A stretch of 64,000 nt of DNA from Pedobacter segetis (GTDB taxonomy: Bacteria; Bacteroidota; Bacteroidia; Sphingobacteriales; Sphingobacteriaceae), in the NCBI RefSeq assembly GCF_016623585.1, contig NZ_JAEHFY010000003.1:145880-209879 (forward strand). Reading direction: 5' to 3'. The translations under genes and the position numbers were made by a program. The notes beneath the pieces were generated by a model. The model saw only the letters and a list, made by a program, of their open reading frames with translations. It did no database searches and was not told the DNA's origin. Below, piece after piece: positions 35,689-44,435 of this stretch. Positions within the stretch are counted from its first letter, which is position 1. Every line of letters begins with the position of its first letter.

Positions 35689-36789
35689 ATGAGAAAAATT
35701 AGGGTTTGGGGTTTGTTGTTGGGTTTATTTACGTCAATTGTTTCTTTGCAACTTTCTTGTAAAACAAAAAGTTCATCTGCTGTCTTAAACAGAAACTTAA
35801 ACCAAGATTCTGTTGCTCCGTTACAAACAAAAATTTATCCCGATAGGTTGTGGAGAGACACCAATGGAAACCCTATTAATGCCCATAGTGCGGGCATTTA
35901 CTATGAAAAAGGTTACTATTATTGGTACGGCGAGCATAAATTAGAGCGTACTTCAGAAACTAAAGGGCATACAGATGGTGGGATGCATGCCTACAGATCA
36001 AAAGATTTAATAAACTGGGAAGATTTAGGCTTAGTGCTTTCTGTTGATTATAAAAACAAAAACGCAGATATGGCCTATGGTTGTATCTTTCAAAGACCAA
36101 AAGTGGTTTATAATGCTAAGACCAAAAAATATGTCGCTTTTTTTAAACTGTATTTAAAAGGCGTTGGGTATGGGGTTTGCCACACGGGTGTTGCAACCGC
36201 AGATCATCCCCAAGGGCCGTTTACCTATAGCCATAAATTTTTAGCAAGTTCCCAAAACGGTTCTGGCGATTTTGCACTTTACCAAGATGAAAAAGGTAAT
36301 TTATATCACTTTACTGTGCGCAAATCAGACAGGGTTTTTGTAAAAGCAAGAATGACAGATGATTACATGAACCCCGCTACAGAATATTTGCCATGTAAAG
36401 GGGTTACCGTAAGCACAGAGGGCCCAGCCATATTCTATAGCTCAGGGACTTACCATTTGTTAGGCTCTGGCTCTACCGGCTGGAACCCAAATCCGGCAAG
36501 ATATTTTACCAGCAAAAGTTTAGAAGGGCCTTGGGTAAACGAGGGAAACCCTTGTTCTGGCATAAACCCTATCAGTAATTTAGGCCCAGAGAAAACATAC
36601 GATGGTCAATCAACCTTTATCGTGAAAATTGAAGGAAAAAGCAACCAGTACATTGCACTGTTTGATGTTTGGAAACCAAAGGATATTTATAACTCTAAAT
36701 ATATTTGGCTACCATTCAAATTGAAAAACGATAAGATGCAGATCAGCTGGATCGATAGCTGGAATATGGATTGGTACCATAAAAATTAA
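35689..36789 (+). CDS. GH43 family lipoprotein, second exo-beta-1,3-galactanase-like paralogue
   Basis: This is a 366-residue lipoprotein (lipobox LQLSC, Cys at about 24) and close paralogue of the gene at 28843, with the same GH43_24-like blades (AGIYYEKGYYYWYGE, GMHAYRSKDLINW, FQRPKVV, TEGPAIFYSSGTYHLLGSG, DGQSTFIV). E244 and Q307 occupy the same numbered positions as in the first copy, and position 135 is again Gln. The conserved spacing suggests a fairly recent duplication kept under selection. It is followed by the mutarotase gene after 46 bases, fitting release and use of galactose. The signal peptide supports the 35689 start. Confidence 0.75.
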   Translation: MRKIRVWGLLLGLFTSIVSLQLSCKTKSSSAVLNRNLNQDSVAPLQTKIYPDRLWRDTNGNPINAHSAGIYYEKGYYYWYGEHKLERTSETKGHTDGGMHAYRSKDLINWEDLGLVLSVDYKNKNADMAYGCIFQRPKVVYNAKTKKYVAFFKLYLKGVGYGVCHTGVATADHPQGPFTYSHKFLASSQNGSGDFALYQDEKGNLYHFTVRKSDRVFVKARMTDDYMNPATEYLPCKGVTVSTEGPAIFYSSGTYHLLGSGSTGWNPNPARYFTSKSLEGPWVNEGNPCSGINPISNLGPEKTYDGQSTFIVKIEGKSNQYIALFDVWKPKDIYNSKYIWLPFKLKNDKMQISWIDSWNMDWYHKN

Positions 36790-36835
36790 CCAAATCTTTT
36801 ATTTAAAATACTTTACCATAAATTGAAATGGTTTT

Positions 36836-37855
36836 ATGAATGTTATGAAAGCAGGAGGTTGTTTAACCTTTAAAACAAGTTTAGAACAGGTTTCCTTAAA
36901 AACCAATTATGGCGAAGTGGTAGTAACAAACGCAGGTGCTTCTGTAATCGCAATAAGAATTCCGGATAAAAATGGGGTATTAGAAAACATAGTATTGAGC
37001 TATGATAAAATTTCTAGCTATTTATGCAACCCTATGTACTTGGGCAGCACAGTTGGCAGAGTTGCCGGGCGGATCGCTTCTGGCCAATTTAAAATGGCGG
37101 ATCGCACAGTATCATTAACAAAAAACGAAAAATCTGTAAACCATTTGCATGGAGGTTTTAGTGGCTTTAGCAATAAAATCTTTAAAACAGAAAATGTATC
37201 GGCAGGTACTGATAGTGCTGGCGTTGAGTTTTATTATTGTAGCGAAGATGGGGAAGAGGGATACCCTGGGAAGGTAGAGTTAAGGGTTAAGTATGTTTTT
37301 GTAAACAATAAGCTTACCATATTTTATAATGCGGTTACCAATGCACCAACACCTTTAAATTTAACCAATCATTGTTATTTTAACCTATCTGGCAACAAAA
37401 ACAAAGCTTTGCAACAACAGCTTTTTATTGCAGCTAGTAATGTTTTAGAAACCGATGCAGATTATATACCTACGGGTTATTTAACTCCGGTAAAAAACTC
37501 GCCTCATGATTTCAATGATCCAAAAGCCATATCAAAAGATAAGTCAAAATTGTATTCTGGTGTTTATAACGAGTATTTTGTACTAGATAAATCTTTAGGC
37601 CCGGCTGCAACAATTTATGATGAGGATAGCGGAAGAAAATTGAAAATAGATACTAATTACCCTGGGATACAGTTTTATTCTGGAGATTATTTAGAAAATG
37701 ATTTCAGACCGTGTGAAGGTATATGTTTAGAGGCTCAGCATTACCCAGATGCTGTAAACCGTCCAAATTTCCCCCCAATTATTGTTAAACCCGGAGATAC
37801 TTACCAGCACTTTATCAGTTACAGTTTTTCTGTGCAAGAAAACGGTATTCAATAA
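36836..37855 (+). CDS. galM: Aldose 1-epimerase (galactose mutarotase)
   Basis: This 339-residue enzyme interconverts alpha and beta galactose or glucose. Its markers are LGSTVGRVAGRIASGQF, VNHLHGGFSGFSNKIF, NLTNHCYFNLSG with catalytic H179, and GICLEAQHYPDAVN with catalytic E299. There is no signal peptide, so it acts in the cytoplasm on imported sugar. It probably shares a transcript with the upstream GH43 gene. The start may be 36836 or the ATG 9 bases later. Confidence 0.92.
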   Translation: MNVMKAGGCLTFKTSLEQVSLKTNYGEVVVTNAGASVIAIRIPDKNGVLENIVLSYDKISSYLCNPMYLGSTVGRVAGRIASGQFKMADRTVSLTKNEKSVNHLHGGFSGFSNKIFKTENVSAGTDSAGVEFYYCSEDGEEGYPGKVELRVKYVFVNNKLTIFYNAVTNAPTPLNLTNHCYFNLSGNKNKALQQQLFIAASNVLETDADYIPTGYLTPVKNSPHDFNDPKAISKDKSKLYSGVYNEYFVLDKSLGPAATIYDEDSGRKLKIDTNYPGIQFYSGDYLENDFRPCEGICLEAQHYPDAVNRPNFPPIIVKPGDTYQHFISYSFSVQENGIQ

Positions 37856-38039
37856 ATAGTTGTGGGTAACAATATGGTTATAAATTAAAGTAAAGTTAAA
37901 ATGCCCCCATTTTTTGATCAATTTACGTATCTCTTAAAACAATAGAAAAGCTAATTTTAGGTTTATAAGCTTAGCAATTAAATCCCCATCAGGTTACCTT
38001 GTAATGCTAAAGGTTAAAACCACATCCAAATTAAAAAAA

Positions 38040-40148
38040 ATGAAGTTTAGAAATTATAGATCCTGTTTTAAAGTTTGCTTTGTAGTGTATTTAATTGGTA
38101 TTGCAACTGTTTATGCCCAAACTAGCATAAAACCACTTAAAAAGCCAAATATCATTTACATTTTAACAGATGATTTAGGTTACGGGGATGTAGGTGCATT
38201 TTTTCAAAATTTACGACAAAAAACTAATGATAGATCAGAGCCTTGGACTGTAACCCCCCATCTAGATAATATGGCAATTGAAGGGGCAATGCTTACCAAC
38301 CATTATGTTGGTGCACCGGTTTGCGCACCATCAAGGGCATCTTTACTCTCTGGGCTTAGCCAGGGGCATGCCAATGTGAGGGATAACCAGTTTGACAAAG
38401 CAATTGCAGATAATTATACCCTAGGCAATGTATTACAAGCGGCCGGTTATACAACTGCCGCAATCGGAAAGTGGGGGCTGCAGGGAAATAAAAAGTGGGA
38501 CAAAGATGCAGAGAAATGGCCTGCATATCCTTTAAAAAGAGGTTTTGATTATTATATGGGTTACGTTGGGCATGGCGATGGGCATGAGCATTATCCAAAA
38601 GAAGGGCCAAGTAAAATGTACAATGGTGGGCCAAAAAAGGTTTATGAGGGTTACAAGGAAATTAGCCAAACTTTAGATAAATGTTATACCGGAGATTTAT
38701 TTACAGCCTATGCTAAAAAGTACATAGTAGATCATACAAAAGGCAAAGAGAAAGAGAAACCTTTTTTTATGTATTTGGCCTTTGATACACCACATGCAGT
38801 TTTAGAGCTTCCAACACAGGCATACCCTAAAGGCTTTGGTTTAAGGGGTGGTTTGCAATGGACGGGCAAGCCTGGAGCCATGATAAATACCGCTTCTGGA
38901 GAGGTTGATTCTTGGATGGATCCATTTTATAGCAATGCAACTTATGATGATGATAAAAACCCCGCAACGCCCGAAGTGCCTTGGCCTAACGTTTATAAAA
39001 GATATGCAACCATTACCAAAAGAATTGATAACCAAGTGAATGACATTTTGGTGCTTTTAAAAGATTTAGGAATAGACCAAAATACATTGGTTGTTTTTTC
39101 ATCAGACAATGGCCCATCAATAGAATCTTATTTAAAAGAACCATACAGGGCCGATTTTTTTAACAGTTTTGGCCCCTTTGACGGGATTAAAAGAGACATT
39201 TTAGAGGGAGGAATGAGGGAACCAACCATTGCTTGGTGGCCTGGCCATATAGCTGCAAGGCAGGTAATTAACAGCCCAAGTATCTCTTATGATTGGCTGC
39301 CAACATTTACAGACGTAGCAGGGCTCTCTGCACCTGTTAACACAGATGGTGTTTCTTTACTGCCTTCTTTAACAAATACGGGCAAACAAGATACAAGTTT
39401 GATCTATTCTGAATATTTTGAAAATGGCAAAACACCCAACTATTTAGATTTTGCCAGCAATAACAGAGGAAGGCTAAGAAAGCAAACTCAAATGTACAGA
39501 TATGGTAATTACGTAGGTGTGCGTTATGATATTAAAAGCGCTGACGATGATTTTGAAATTTATAATGTAGTGAACGATCCAAAGCAATCAAAAAATTTGG
39601 CGGCTAGTATGCCCCAGTTACAAAATTATTTAAAGAATAGGGTTTTAGAAGTTCGTATGCCAGATAGTACTGCCATGCGGCCTTATGATAGTACGGCAAT
39701 TGCTGCAATTACTGATGAAATGTTTACCAAAGGCTTATCATGCAAAAATTTTGACAACCCTGGCCCTTGGATAAGCAAGATAAGCAATCAAAAAGCCAAT
39801 GGAGAAAGCGTTGTTAAAACTGTTGACCCATCAAAATTTATTGCTAAGAAACCACAGCTATTGCTTTACCAAGGTTATATAAATGCCCCTACCGATGGAA
39901 AATATACATTTTACCTTAAAGCCTCTAATAAAGCATTTGTAAAAATACACGATGCAAATGTGATAGATGCAGATTATGGATATAAAGGAGGAGAAAGCAG
40001 AGAATCTAGCATTAATTTAAAAGCAGGGCTGCACCCCATAAAAATTTATTTTCTTTACCGCCCTAATATTGTTAATAAACTAAACATATCGTGGGAAGGG
40101 CCATCTACCTCAAAAGAAAGCATTAACCAAACGGTTTATCTACATTAA
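38040..40148 (+). CDS. Exported sulfatase (S1 type) with C-terminal PA14-like domain
   Basis: This 702-residue exported sulfatase has a signal peptide up to ATVYAQ. The alkaline-phosphatase-fold domain shows NIIYILTDDLGYGDVG (calcium-binding Asp pair), the formylglycine motif C95-A-P-S-R, AAIGKWGLQG, and FSSDNGPS. C95 must be converted by a maturation enzyme not seen here. Residues ~600-702 (LLLYQGYINAPTDGKYTFYLKASNKAFVKIHD) form a PA14-like module that may bind glycan. It probably removes sulfate from the target polysaccharide. The ATG at 38040 is chosen over 38004 because it directly opens the signal peptide. Confidence 0.87.
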   Translation: MKFRNYRSCFKVCFVVYLIGIATVYAQTSIKPLKKPNIIYILTDDLGYGDVGAFFQNLRQKTNDRSEPWTVTPHLDNMAIEGAMLTNHYVGAPVCAPSRASLLSGLSQGHANVRDNQFDKAIADNYTLGNVLQAAGYTTAAIGKWGLQGNKKWDKDAEKWPAYPLKRGFDYYMGYVGHGDGHEHYPKEGPSKMYNGGPKKVYEGYKEISQTLDKCYTGDLFTAYAKKYIVDHTKGKEKEKPFFMYLAFDTPHAVLELPTQAYPKGFGLRGGLQWTGKPGAMINTASGEVDSWMDPFYSNATYDDDKNPATPEVPWPNVYKRYATITKRIDNQVNDILVLLKDLGIDQNTLVVFSSDNGPSIESYLKEPYRADFFNSFGPFDGIKRDILEGGMREPTIAWWPGHIAARQVINSPSISYDWLPTFTDVAGLSAPVNTDGVSLLPSLTNTGKQDTSLIYSEYFENGKTPNYLDFASNNRGRLRKQTQMYRYGNYVGVRYDIKSADDDFEIYNVVNDPKQSKNLAASMPQLQNYLKNRVLEVRMPDSTAMRPYDSTAIAAITDEMFTKGLSCKNFDNPGPWISKISNQKANGESVVKTVDPSKFIAKKPQLLLYQGYINAPTDGKYTFYLKASNKAFVKIHDANVIDADYGYKGGESRESSINLKAGLHPIKIYFLYRPNIVNKLNISWEGPSTSKESINQTVYLH

Positions 40149-40291
40149 CAACCCCATTAAGTTATGCAGCTTTAGATTTATCGCTAAAAATTAAGTTTAA
40201 ACTAAACTTAAAGAGTTTTTAAAATAGAGATAGATGAAATCTATTAAGGATAAAATATCGCAAATTTTAATGATTTAGGGTTTGGCCACAG

Positions 40292-40310
40292 TGCCGTTTT
40301 TTAAACGGCA
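40292..40310. terminator. Perfect 8-bp hairpin after the sulfatase gene
   Basis: TGCCGTTT (40292-40299) and AAACGGCA (40303-40310) flank a 3-base loop. There is no T-run, so it may be a processing or stability element instead of a terminator. Confidence 0.4.
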
Positions 40311-40793
40311 TATCCATAAAATAATCTAAAATCAATTATCATATACATTCACTTAAAAGAAACACATTTGTCTTTTAAATTTAACCATAAAAAAGTATTT
40401 AAGTAAATTTATGATGGTTATGAACGGCACCACAAAACATTAGATATTTTATTTTTAAGGCAAAAGCTTGCATACCTGATTTTTAGGTTTAAATGCCCAA
40501 CAACCTATTCTAATTTGCCTTTTCTCCTTAAATAAACCAAAGAATTTCAAACCTTTCAAATACTCCGCTCTTCTTCTCAAGAATTTAATTTTGCTGAGTA
40601 TCTATAAACTCTTTACTTCATATTTTTATCAAAAATATCCGTGGTTAATTAGCAAACAAATGGTGTTTTCTTATTATTTCTGGTTAATGCAGCTTTTAGC
40701 AGAACAGGTATTTACTACCTTTTGCAAGGTATTTAAACTCTCTTACAATACGATATTACCATTTTTATGGATAATTTTCATCTATCGTTAAGA

Positions 40794-40801
40794 TACTTTT
40801 G
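40794..40801 (+). promoter_or_regulatory. Candidate -7 box for the first SusC operon
   Basis: TACTTTTG fits TAnnTTTG exactly and lies 340 bases before the SusC start. A TCTAT lies just upstream at 40781-40785, but not at the spacing found in the GH43 promoters. Confidence 0.4.
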
Positions 40802-41140
40802 ACCTACCAATTATACTTAAAACCAAAAAAGAACAGATAATAAGCCAAAAATTATTTCAATGGTTTTTTCATTAAATCATCTGAAAAAAATAAGCTAACC
40901 TATATTAATACTCAATACTTTTTTTGGGATAAATAGACTTAAAATAAGCTGTATAACCCGCTTTACAACCCTAAAAGTTTAACCATATTTTAAAAAGGTT
41001 TGCTAAGGATTTAACAATAAAAAAAGCATTGAACAAAAGGGATAAGGTAATGGTTTGGGCCAATACAATCTTTAGGTGCTTTTAATGCTAAAAAAACCAA
41101 TAAAAAAACCACTATAAACCAATAAATTAAATAAACAATT

Positions 41141-44100
41141 ATGAAGTACGCTTACAGTTTTAAAATCTTTAAAAGGTTCTTTTATTTGTGCTTTCTTTTT
41201 ATGTCGTTAAAATCTTTTGCGGATGATAGAATAAAGGAAAGCCATTTACATTACGATTTACTAAAAAGTACCGATTGGGCAAATTTATCAGTTACAATTA
41301 AAATTACAGGTACCGTAACAGACGATACCGGCGAACCACTTCCAGGCGTTAGTATTAAGGTAAAAGACACCAACATTGCCACAACCACAAGCGTTGATGG
41401 TAAATACACCATCAATGCGCCTGATGCCAATGCAAAATTACAGTTCAGTTTTATAGGTTTCATTGCCCAAGAAGTAACCATTGGGTCAAGAACCACCATC
41501 AACATTCAATTAAAAAACGATACGAAGTTATTAAACGAGGTTACCGTTGTTGATGTAGGTTTTGGCAATACAGAAAAGCGGGCAGATTTAACAGGTTCTA
41601 TAGCCTCGGTAAATGTTAAAGATTTACAAAAGGCACCAGTAACTTCTTTTGAACAGGCTTTGGCAGGCAGGGTGGCTGGGGTCCAGGTTATTTCTTCAGA
41701 TGGGCAGCCGGGCGATCCTTTACAAATTGTGGTAAGGGGCGCTAGCTCTATAAACAACTCTAATTCGCCGTTATATGTTATTGATGGTTTGCCGGTAGAA
41801 GATCCAGACAACAATAATTTGAACCCCGCAGAGATTGAATCTATCACCATTTTAAAAGATGCCTCATCTACGGCAATCTATGGCTCTAGAGCAGCAAACG
41901 GAGTTGTAATCATAACAACTAAGCAGGGTAAACTGGGTAAAAGTGTAGTAAATTATAATAATTATTTTGGGCAAAATATTACTACCGGAAGGGTAGATTT
42001 AATGAATGCTGCCGAGTTTGTGAACCTACAATATGAGTTAGATCCGGCATTTACAGATCGGGCATATTTCAATAAAAATCCTGATGGATCAAAATTTATC
42101 GACTCATTGCCTCAATATGATATCACAAATTATGAAAATGCCCCATCCTTGGATTTTCAAAACAAGGTATTTGTAAAAGGGTTTTTCCAAAACCATTTCC
42201 TTTCGGTTAGTGGAGGCAGTCAGAACGGCAGCCGGTATTTGTTCTCAGGCGGATTAACCGATATGAAAGGGATCATCATCGCCTCTGGCTTTAAAAGGTA
42301 CCAAGGTAGGTTTAATATTGATCAGGTAATTAATGATAAATTTAAGATTACTGCAAACCTAAACTATGCAAGTACCTTATCTTATGGAACTTTCCCGCGA
42401 AGTCAAGAATCAAATAATGGAGGCTTAGGTAACCTCCCAACCAATAACTTGCTTTATAGAATTTGGGCCTTTAGGCCAACAAACATATTCCTTGGCAATG
42501 TAGATTTGGTAGATGATGAATTTGATGAGGAACCGGGTTCTCCTTCTATTGCCACATCGGTATTTAACCCATTTCTTTCTGCTAAAAACCAAGAAAACCG
42601 CAGATACGGAAGTGCTTTTTCTGCCAGTACTAGCGCAAACTACAAGTTTAACTCAAACTTTAGTTACAGGTTAAACGCAAGCATGTCTCTCAATGGAGGA
42701 AGAAGAGAAAAATTTGAAGGGCCTAAAACCAACTCTGGTCTTGCATACGGTGCAAACGGATCGATTTTAAATTCTGCAACAAATAATTTTTCTATAGATA
42801 ACCTGTTAACATTTAATAAAAGGTTCTCTAAAAAATCAAGTTTAACAGTAATTGCCTTAGCCTCCCAACAATGGCGAAGGGTTTCATCTAACGGATATAA
42901 TGCCAACCAGATATTAAATTCCAGCTTAGGGATAGGTGGCCTTTCTTCAGGTACTGTACAGCCAACCATCAATTTTAATCTAGCCCAAGATAACCTTTTG
43001 GGTTTTGGGGGAACAGCCACTTTTAATTACATAGATAAATACATCTTTAAAGGAAGTTTTAGGACAGATGGTTCTTCAAAATTTGCCAAAGGTAACCGTT
43101 GGGGATATTTTCCTTCCGGAGGATTTGCCTGGAAAGCGAGTGAGGAGGATTTTATGAAAAATGTAAAGGTCATTTCTGATCTGAAATTTAGGATTAATTA
43201 TGGCGAGACGGGTAATAATAGAATAGGGCCTTATCCCTACGCATCTCCTATCGGGCAAACCAACACCTCGGGCTTTATTTTCAATAACACCTTTAACTAC
43301 GGCTTCTTTCAAACATCTATTGGTAACAAAGATCTAAAATGGGAAACAACCGCACAACTAGATGCAGGAATAGAATTTAAGGCTTTAAAACAACGTTTAA
43401 GTTTTGAATTAGATTACTATAACAAAAGAACAAGGGATTTGTTGCTATTTGCAGATTTCCCGTTGAGTAGCGGTTTTGATAGAGGTTTGGTAAATATCGG
43501 CAAAATCAATAACCAAGGCTTTGAGTTTACCTTGATCGCTAATGTCATCAATAGTAAATCTTTTACTTGGAATTCAAACTTTAACATCAGCTTTAATAAA
43601 AATAAAATTGTTGAATTAGCTGATGGAAATCAAAACCTGATTAATAGGGCAGAGGTTGCCATTAAAAACCCAACGTTCAACTATATATCGCAAGTTGGCA
43701 AACCCATAGGTTCATTTTATGGCTTAACGTATGACGGTGTTTACCAATACACAGATTTTAATCAGCTACCTTCAGGGGGTTATGTTTTAAAAGATGAACT
43801 TGCTTCGCCAAATGGCGGGTCTATTGGTTACGATAGGAACACGGTTAAACCAGGTGATGCAAAATATAGAGATATAAATAAGGATGGGTTGATCGATGAT
43901 AATGATATAGGTATAATAGGTCAATCATCGCCAAAGGCTATTGGTGGGTTTAATAATAATTTTAGTTATAAGGCTTTTAGTTTAAATATCTTTTTTCAAT
44001 ATTCTTACGGAGGAGCTAATCTAAATTACAACAAATACTTTTTAGAGATCCCTAAATTAGGATTCAATCAATTCGCATCATATAATAACAGATGGACACC

Positions 44101-44425
44101 AACAAATCCGTCTAACTATGCCCCAGGTGTTAATGCCTCTGGTGTAAGCCTCAATAGCACCAGATTTGTTGAAGATAATTCATATTTAAGGTTTAAAACC
44201 GTTCAGCTTTCTTATTCTTTCCCAAGCCAATGGTTACAAAGATCAAAAATAAGATCTCTTTCAATAAACGCATCTGCCCAAAACCTTTGGACTATAACTA
44301 ATTATTCTGGTCCAGACCCCGAAGCAAACACCGCATCAGACGCTCCCGGGTTAACACCAAATTATGATTTTTCTGCCTACCCAAGAGCTTTCACTTACAC
44401 TTTTGGCCTTAACGTAACCTTTTAA
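41141..44425 (+). CDS. SusC/RagA family TonB-dependent outer-membrane transporter (first pair)
   Basis: This 1094-residue outer-membrane protein imports oligosaccharides with its SusD partner and TonB. A signal peptide (about 1-28) is followed by a carboxypeptidase-regulatory-like domain (ITGTVTDDTGEPLPGVSIKVKDTN, about 50-125). The plug has VGFGNTEKRADLTGSIASV, VRGASSINNSNSPLYVIDGLP and ILKDASSTAIYGSRAANGVVIITTKQG. A ~22-strand barrel ends with a terminal aromatic strand (FTYTFGLNVTF). The SusD gene follows after 10 bases. Substrate is inferred only from the galactan enzymes around it. Confidence 0.95.
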   Translation: MKYAYSFKIFKRFFYLCFLFMSLKSFADDRIKESHLHYDLLKSTDWANLSVTIKITGTVTDDTGEPLPGVSIKVKDTNIATTTSVDGKYTINAPDANAKLQFSFIGFIAQEVTIGSRTTINIQLKNDTKLLNEVTVVDVGFGNTEKRADLTGSIASVNVKDLQKAPVTSFEQALAGRVAGVQVISSDGQPGDPLQIVVRGASSINNSNSPLYVIDGLPVEDPDNNNLNPAEIESITILKDASSTAIYGSRAANGVVIITTKQGKLGKSVVNYNNYFGQNITTGRVDLMNAAEFVNLQYELDPAFTDRAYFNKNPDGSKFIDSLPQYDITNYENAPSLDFQNKVFVKGFFQNHFLSVSGGSQNGSRYLFSGGLTDMKGIIIASGFKRYQGRFNIDQVINDKFKITANLNYASTLSYGTFPRSQESNNGGLGNLPTNNLLYRIWAFRPTNIFLGNVDLVDDEFDEEPGSPSIATSVFNPFLSAKNQENRRYGSAFSASTSANYKFNSNFSYRLNASMSLNGGRREKFEGPKTNSGLAYGANGSILNSATNNFSIDNLLTFNKRFSKKSSLTVIALASQQWRRVSSNGYNANQILNSSLGIGGLSSGTVQPTINFNLAQDNLLGFGGTATFNYIDKYIFKGSFRTDGSSKFAKGNRWGYFPSGGFAWKASEEDFMKNVKVISDLKFRINYGETGNNRIGPYPYASPIGQTNTSGFIFNNTFNYGFFQTSIGNKDLKWETTAQLDAGIEFKALKQRLSFELDYYNKRTRDLLLFADFPLSSGFDRGLVNIGKINNQGFEFTLIANVINSKSFTWNSNFNISFNKNKIVELADGNQNLINRAEVAIKNPTFNYISQVGKPIGSFYGLTYDGVYQYTDFNQLPSGGYVLKDELASPNGGSIGYDRNTVKPGDAKYRDINKDGLIDDNDIGIIGQSSPKAIGGFNNNFSYKAFSLNIFFQYSYGGANLNYNKYFLEIPKLGFNQFASYNNRWTPTNPSNYAPGVNASGVSLNSTRFVEDNSYLRFKTVQLSYSFPSQWLQRSKIRSLSINASAQNLWTITNYSGPDPEANTASDAPGLTPNYDFSAYPRAFTYTFGLNVTF

Positions 44426-44435
44426 AAAAACGATC

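Larger units (their letters stand above)
40149..41140. other. Long spacer and leader upstream of the first SusC
   Basis: This is 992 bases without a convincing gene. A hairpin at 40292-40310 (TGCCGTTT/AAACGGCA) lies about 140 bases after the sulfatase and may end that transcript, though no T-tract follows. TACTTTTG at 40794-40801 fits the -7 consensus and would give a leader of about 340 bases on the SusC mRNA. A 66-codon frame at 40591 has no homology signal or plausible start and is rejected. The leader shows no obvious strong hairpin. Confidence 0.5.

Noticed and set aside
40321..40370. Third copy of the GH43 promoter module before the first SusC
   Set aside because: ATAATCTA is present, but the second half-site and the -7 box are missing at the required offsets (+23 and +52).
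40591..40791. 66-codon reading frame before the first SusC
   Set aside because: Its first codon is not ATG, its composition is that of AT-rich spacer, and it overlaps the region leading to the candidate promoter.
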